Shown piece by piece: positions 61,281 through 64,000 of a stretch of 64,000 bases of DNA (position 1 is the first letter of the stretch; the number at the start of each line of letters is the position of its first letter). This DNA is from Oryzias latipes. Lineage: Eukaryota > Chordata > Actinopteri > Beloniformes > Adrianichthyidae. A program made the position numbers and the translations under genes. Where the stretch lies: assembly GCF_002234675.1 (NCBI RefSeq), contig NC_019877.2, positions 3,751,041-3,815,040 of the forward strand, given 5' to 3'. Under the pieces are notes generated by a model. It saw only the letters and a program-made list of their open reading frames with translations. It was not told the DNA's origin and ran no database searches.

Positions 61281-62668
61281 GGGGGTATTCCAAAAAGCAG
61301 GTTATGCTAGTTGCCACAGTAAGTTTGAGGCTAAGGAGGTGGATAACCTCAGCTTTCGGTTCCAAAAACAGAGGTATGTTTCAGGGTATGCTTAGTTCCC
61401 ATAGCAACTCATGCTCTGAACATATAACCTGGTCTGGAGCAGGTTTAGTTGAAGGTTAGTTTGTTTTCAGAGAGGTGAAGCGGCATGGCGTGTCCATTTG
61501 AAGATGATTTAGTGGATGAAGAAGCTCAAATAATAATTTTTCCACCATGAGAGGGTGATAAGACCACGGATGGATGTTGGAAAGAAAAACTTTTTTACAT
61601 TGATCTAACTTAATTATTTGCTTCAGTAAAGATAAATAATTTTTTTAGTTAAGTCAGCTTGAAAATAACACGTAAAGTTACAGTTATTTTACTTTCATTC
61701 AAATTAATTCAATTAAGTAGGTGGAACTTTGGTGCTGCGGTTAGATCAGCACCGCAAGGAATTGTGGGATACCATTTCCTTTCCCTGTCTGGACGGATTT
61801 GGGTTTAAGTGTGGGTTTCTGACCAAATGTGTTTAGTTGTTTAGCTGTTTTACTGTGTTTTGCCCAGTTATTTGTCCTGTTATGTTTAATTCTTTCTGCA
61901 CCATGAGTGAGAGGGAGGGAGAGGACGATGAGTTTTTTTAACACCCCTACTGTGCAGCTGTGTAATGTCAAAGTCAGTGAAATATTATACTATATTACGT
62001 TTCATATTGCAAATCTGCTTTGTTTTATTCATTTTATTGTTATAAAAATTAGTATATCTGCAGGTTCAAATTTAGACATATGAGAGTTCAAGAAGTACAA
62101 TAAATTAAGATGGAAAAACATTTAATTGAATTGGAGTAATATTACATTTAGTTAGATAAATATGTAAATTTGAGTTGTAAAAAAATATTATTTTAAATTA
62201 CGTGTTACCAATTAAAGTAATTCATTTAAGTTGGATAAGTTTTATATATATATGTGCGCGTCACAATGAAAATGGAAAAGAGATAGAAACTCATGTGTTT
62301 ACTTTGTCCGTTCTTTTCTCCAAGCAGAAGCATTTTCTTTTGCTGATGATGCAGCTGTATTACTTTCTTGATGGGCGTATCTTCATACGCCGTCATTAAA
62401 ATCTCTGACTCCGTCTCACTGTTTCTCACTCTTTCATTCGTCTCACTCTTTTATTCTCCACGCGTTTCCATGGAGACTCTGGAAATCGGTGATCCATTGA
62501 GAATGTCTTTATGTACTTGCCGTGCACGTGCAAGTCCAGCGTAATTACGCTAACTCATATCCAGTCTTTTGGAACCGACATACCCAGAGTAAGCAAGTTC
62601 AGGCGGATTTCAGCCAGAGTTCAGGGTTAAAATCAGGGTAGTTAAAACATGATTTCTGGAATACCCCC
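61281..62668. mobile_element. Inverted-repeat transposon GGGGGTATTCC, non-autonomous
   Basis: Ends GGGGGTATTCCAAAAAGCAGG and, inverted, GGGGGTATTCCAGAAATCATG form the terminal repeats of a 1.4-kb element with no transposase. A Harbinger or ISL2EU origin is possible, but the target duplication is too short to decide. It sits inside Rep-B copy 7. Confidence 0.7.
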
Positions 62669-63019
62669 TGCTTTTTCAAATTACCCCTTACAATATGTAC
62701 AACTAATAATAACATTTTGCCTCGGACGCACTAAAAATATGCAGCAATGTGCATCTGAGCCGCAGGTAATTTAGGTGTGTGGCCAAGATGAATTTCCATC
62801 AGTCTTTTTACTTGGCGGCACTCAAAATAACATTAGCTAATTAAAAAACCTGTGTTTTTTTCTAGGACATAGTTTCTGCAGAGCGGCAGGAGTTCATTAG
62901 AAATGCGCCTCTGAGTTGTGGGCAATACTGTTGGTGTGAAGCAATCCCGCCCCCTAACTGAGAGCTCTCAGTTTACACTCCTTTCTGCTAGCCTACACCC
63001 CCTCACACCAACAGACCTA

Positions 63020-63548
63020 ATGCCACGCTCAGACGGGGCTCGGCAACGCTCGTTCAAGATACGACTTCCAATGAAACGTCTATGTAATTGCACGTGAATT
63101 CTCGTTTTGGGCTTTCACATTAAAAACTCTCGCGCTCAATCACAACACATGATTTTAAGTCAGTTTTCGTACTCTATGTTCAAAATGCAACCACTAACTA
63201 TAACTATAACTTTAACTTTAACTATATGTTAAAGTTAAACCGGTTGAGCTTTGACCAATCAGGGACTTGGATTAGGTACTGACTTATGGGTAGTGTCCTT
63301 CTGTATTTACGGAAGTGTCAACCGTTTAAAAAATGATCACGAAGGAGATATTACTGAATGCGTTTTGTATTAAATGACTCTAAGTCTTTCATATATCGGA
63401 AAGAAGCTGTAAAAGAAAAAACCCGGAGCCAGTTTTGCACCACTTTGACAATTCGCACAAAGACTCTTCCAACTGGCAGGGCAGTCCAGTTCAACAACCC
63501 GCATTTAGCGCATTCTTGAATACACAACACATGCTCGATGTGAAATCA
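63020..63548. repeat. Unclassified insertion within Rep-B copy 7
   Basis: Sequence between two stretches that are contiguous in Rep-B copy 3. It begins TGCCACGCTCAGACGGGGCT and ends CGATGTGAAATCAGC. No inverted ends or target duplication were found, and it includes a small TAACTATAACTTTAAC tandem tract near 63196-63226. Confidence 0.5.
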
Positions 63549-64000
63549 GCACAACATTACTGGTGCAACAAAAATGGCGAGCAATGTTGGAACTCTCCAG
63601 TCATACAGTTTAGAGCCAGATTCCAGCTCAGATGAGGAAGACGTAGTTGTATTCAAGTGGATGCATCAGAATGGTGCGGAGCAGGGAGCTTAGTACCAGC
63701 CCAGCGTATTTTCCACTGAACGAATATGTTCTTTTTTCCAACTGAATTTTTTCATCTTCTCCTGATTCACAACAATTTGCATAAAGAAATACTCAGAGAT
63801 GCAAATTTGAGCTTAATTTTTTTATATGTCCTCCATCATCAGAAAAATGCAACAAGAATATGCTAAAACACACAAAAATACAATTATTATCAGACATAGT
63901 CCTTAAGAAAATGAGAAAAAAGGAAATAAAAGACCCCAAAACCTTAAAAAAGATAATCAAAGAAGTTTGATTTCAGGTATAAAAGTTCCCCCCATAATTC

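Larger units (their letters stand above)
61037..63905 (+). mobile_element. Rep-B copy 7, interrupted by two other insertions
   Basis: Pieces are 61037-61280 (AACCCACTCCAATCATCTTTT...), about 62840-63020 (GACATAGTTTCTGCAGAG...) and about 63549-63905 (ACATTACTGGTGCAACAAAA...). At 63574 an ATG opens [23 protein letters not shown] and continues about 16 more codons. The stretch 62669-62840 fits poorly. This lies upstream of fscn2. Confidence 0.65.

Noticed and set aside
63196-63226. TAACTATAACTTTAAC tandem tract as a possible CRISPR or telomere-like array
   Set aside because: A few short imperfect units with no spacers, in eukaryotic repeat DNA.

Overview
The window is nuclear DNA from a ray-finned (teleost) fish. 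Eight vertebrate protein-coding genes with GT-AG introns can be reconstructed exon by exon, each with a continuous reading frame across its junctions. The non-coding space is AT-rich and full of fish-type transposons (L1, L2, RTE and Rex1-like LINEs, hAT, Harbinger-like and piggyBac-like miniature elements). The species cannot be fixed from sequence alone. No CRISPR array, operon, rRNA or tRNA gene was seen.

Layout. crym (minus, 258-3349) is followed by snu13 (minus, 4350-5980). A full-length L1 retrotransposon with two open frames (7509-12858) lies just in front of uqcrc2 (plus, 13030-19412). mosmo (plus, 21308-26671) comes next. A repeat-rich gap with an L2 inside a hAT-like miniature element leads to a tmem235-like claudin-family gene (minus, 30807-40132). 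birc5/survivin (minus, 40581-42234) stands head to head with faap100 (plus, 42718-48576). fscn2 (minus, 50349-60991) ends the gene set, and the last 3 kb are nested transposons. From remembered human maps, crym, uqcrc2 and mosmo correspond to 16p12, and tmem235, birc5, faap100 and fscn2 to 17q25.3. The gap at about 27-30.7 kb therefore joins two synteny blocks.

The genes are unrelated housekeeping or tissue genes: thyroid-hormone binding/ketimine reduction, U4 snRNP and box C/D snoRNP core, respiratory complex III, Smoothened turnover, a tetraspan membrane protein, mitosis/apoptosis control, Fanconi core complex, and photoreceptor actin bundling. The only regulatory coupling suggested is the shared 483-bp promoter region of birc5 and faap100.

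Most notable: uqcrc2 carries two homologous, phase-compatible versions of its second exon separated by only 35 bp. Such a gap is too short to splice normally, so the exons are probably mutually exclusive and give two different mature N-termini. Other points are an apparently intact L1 beside the uqcrc2 promoter, a dispersed repeat carrying a DR1 nuclear-receptor motif, a transposon family with a shared small coding start, and an extra 90-bp intron in fscn2.
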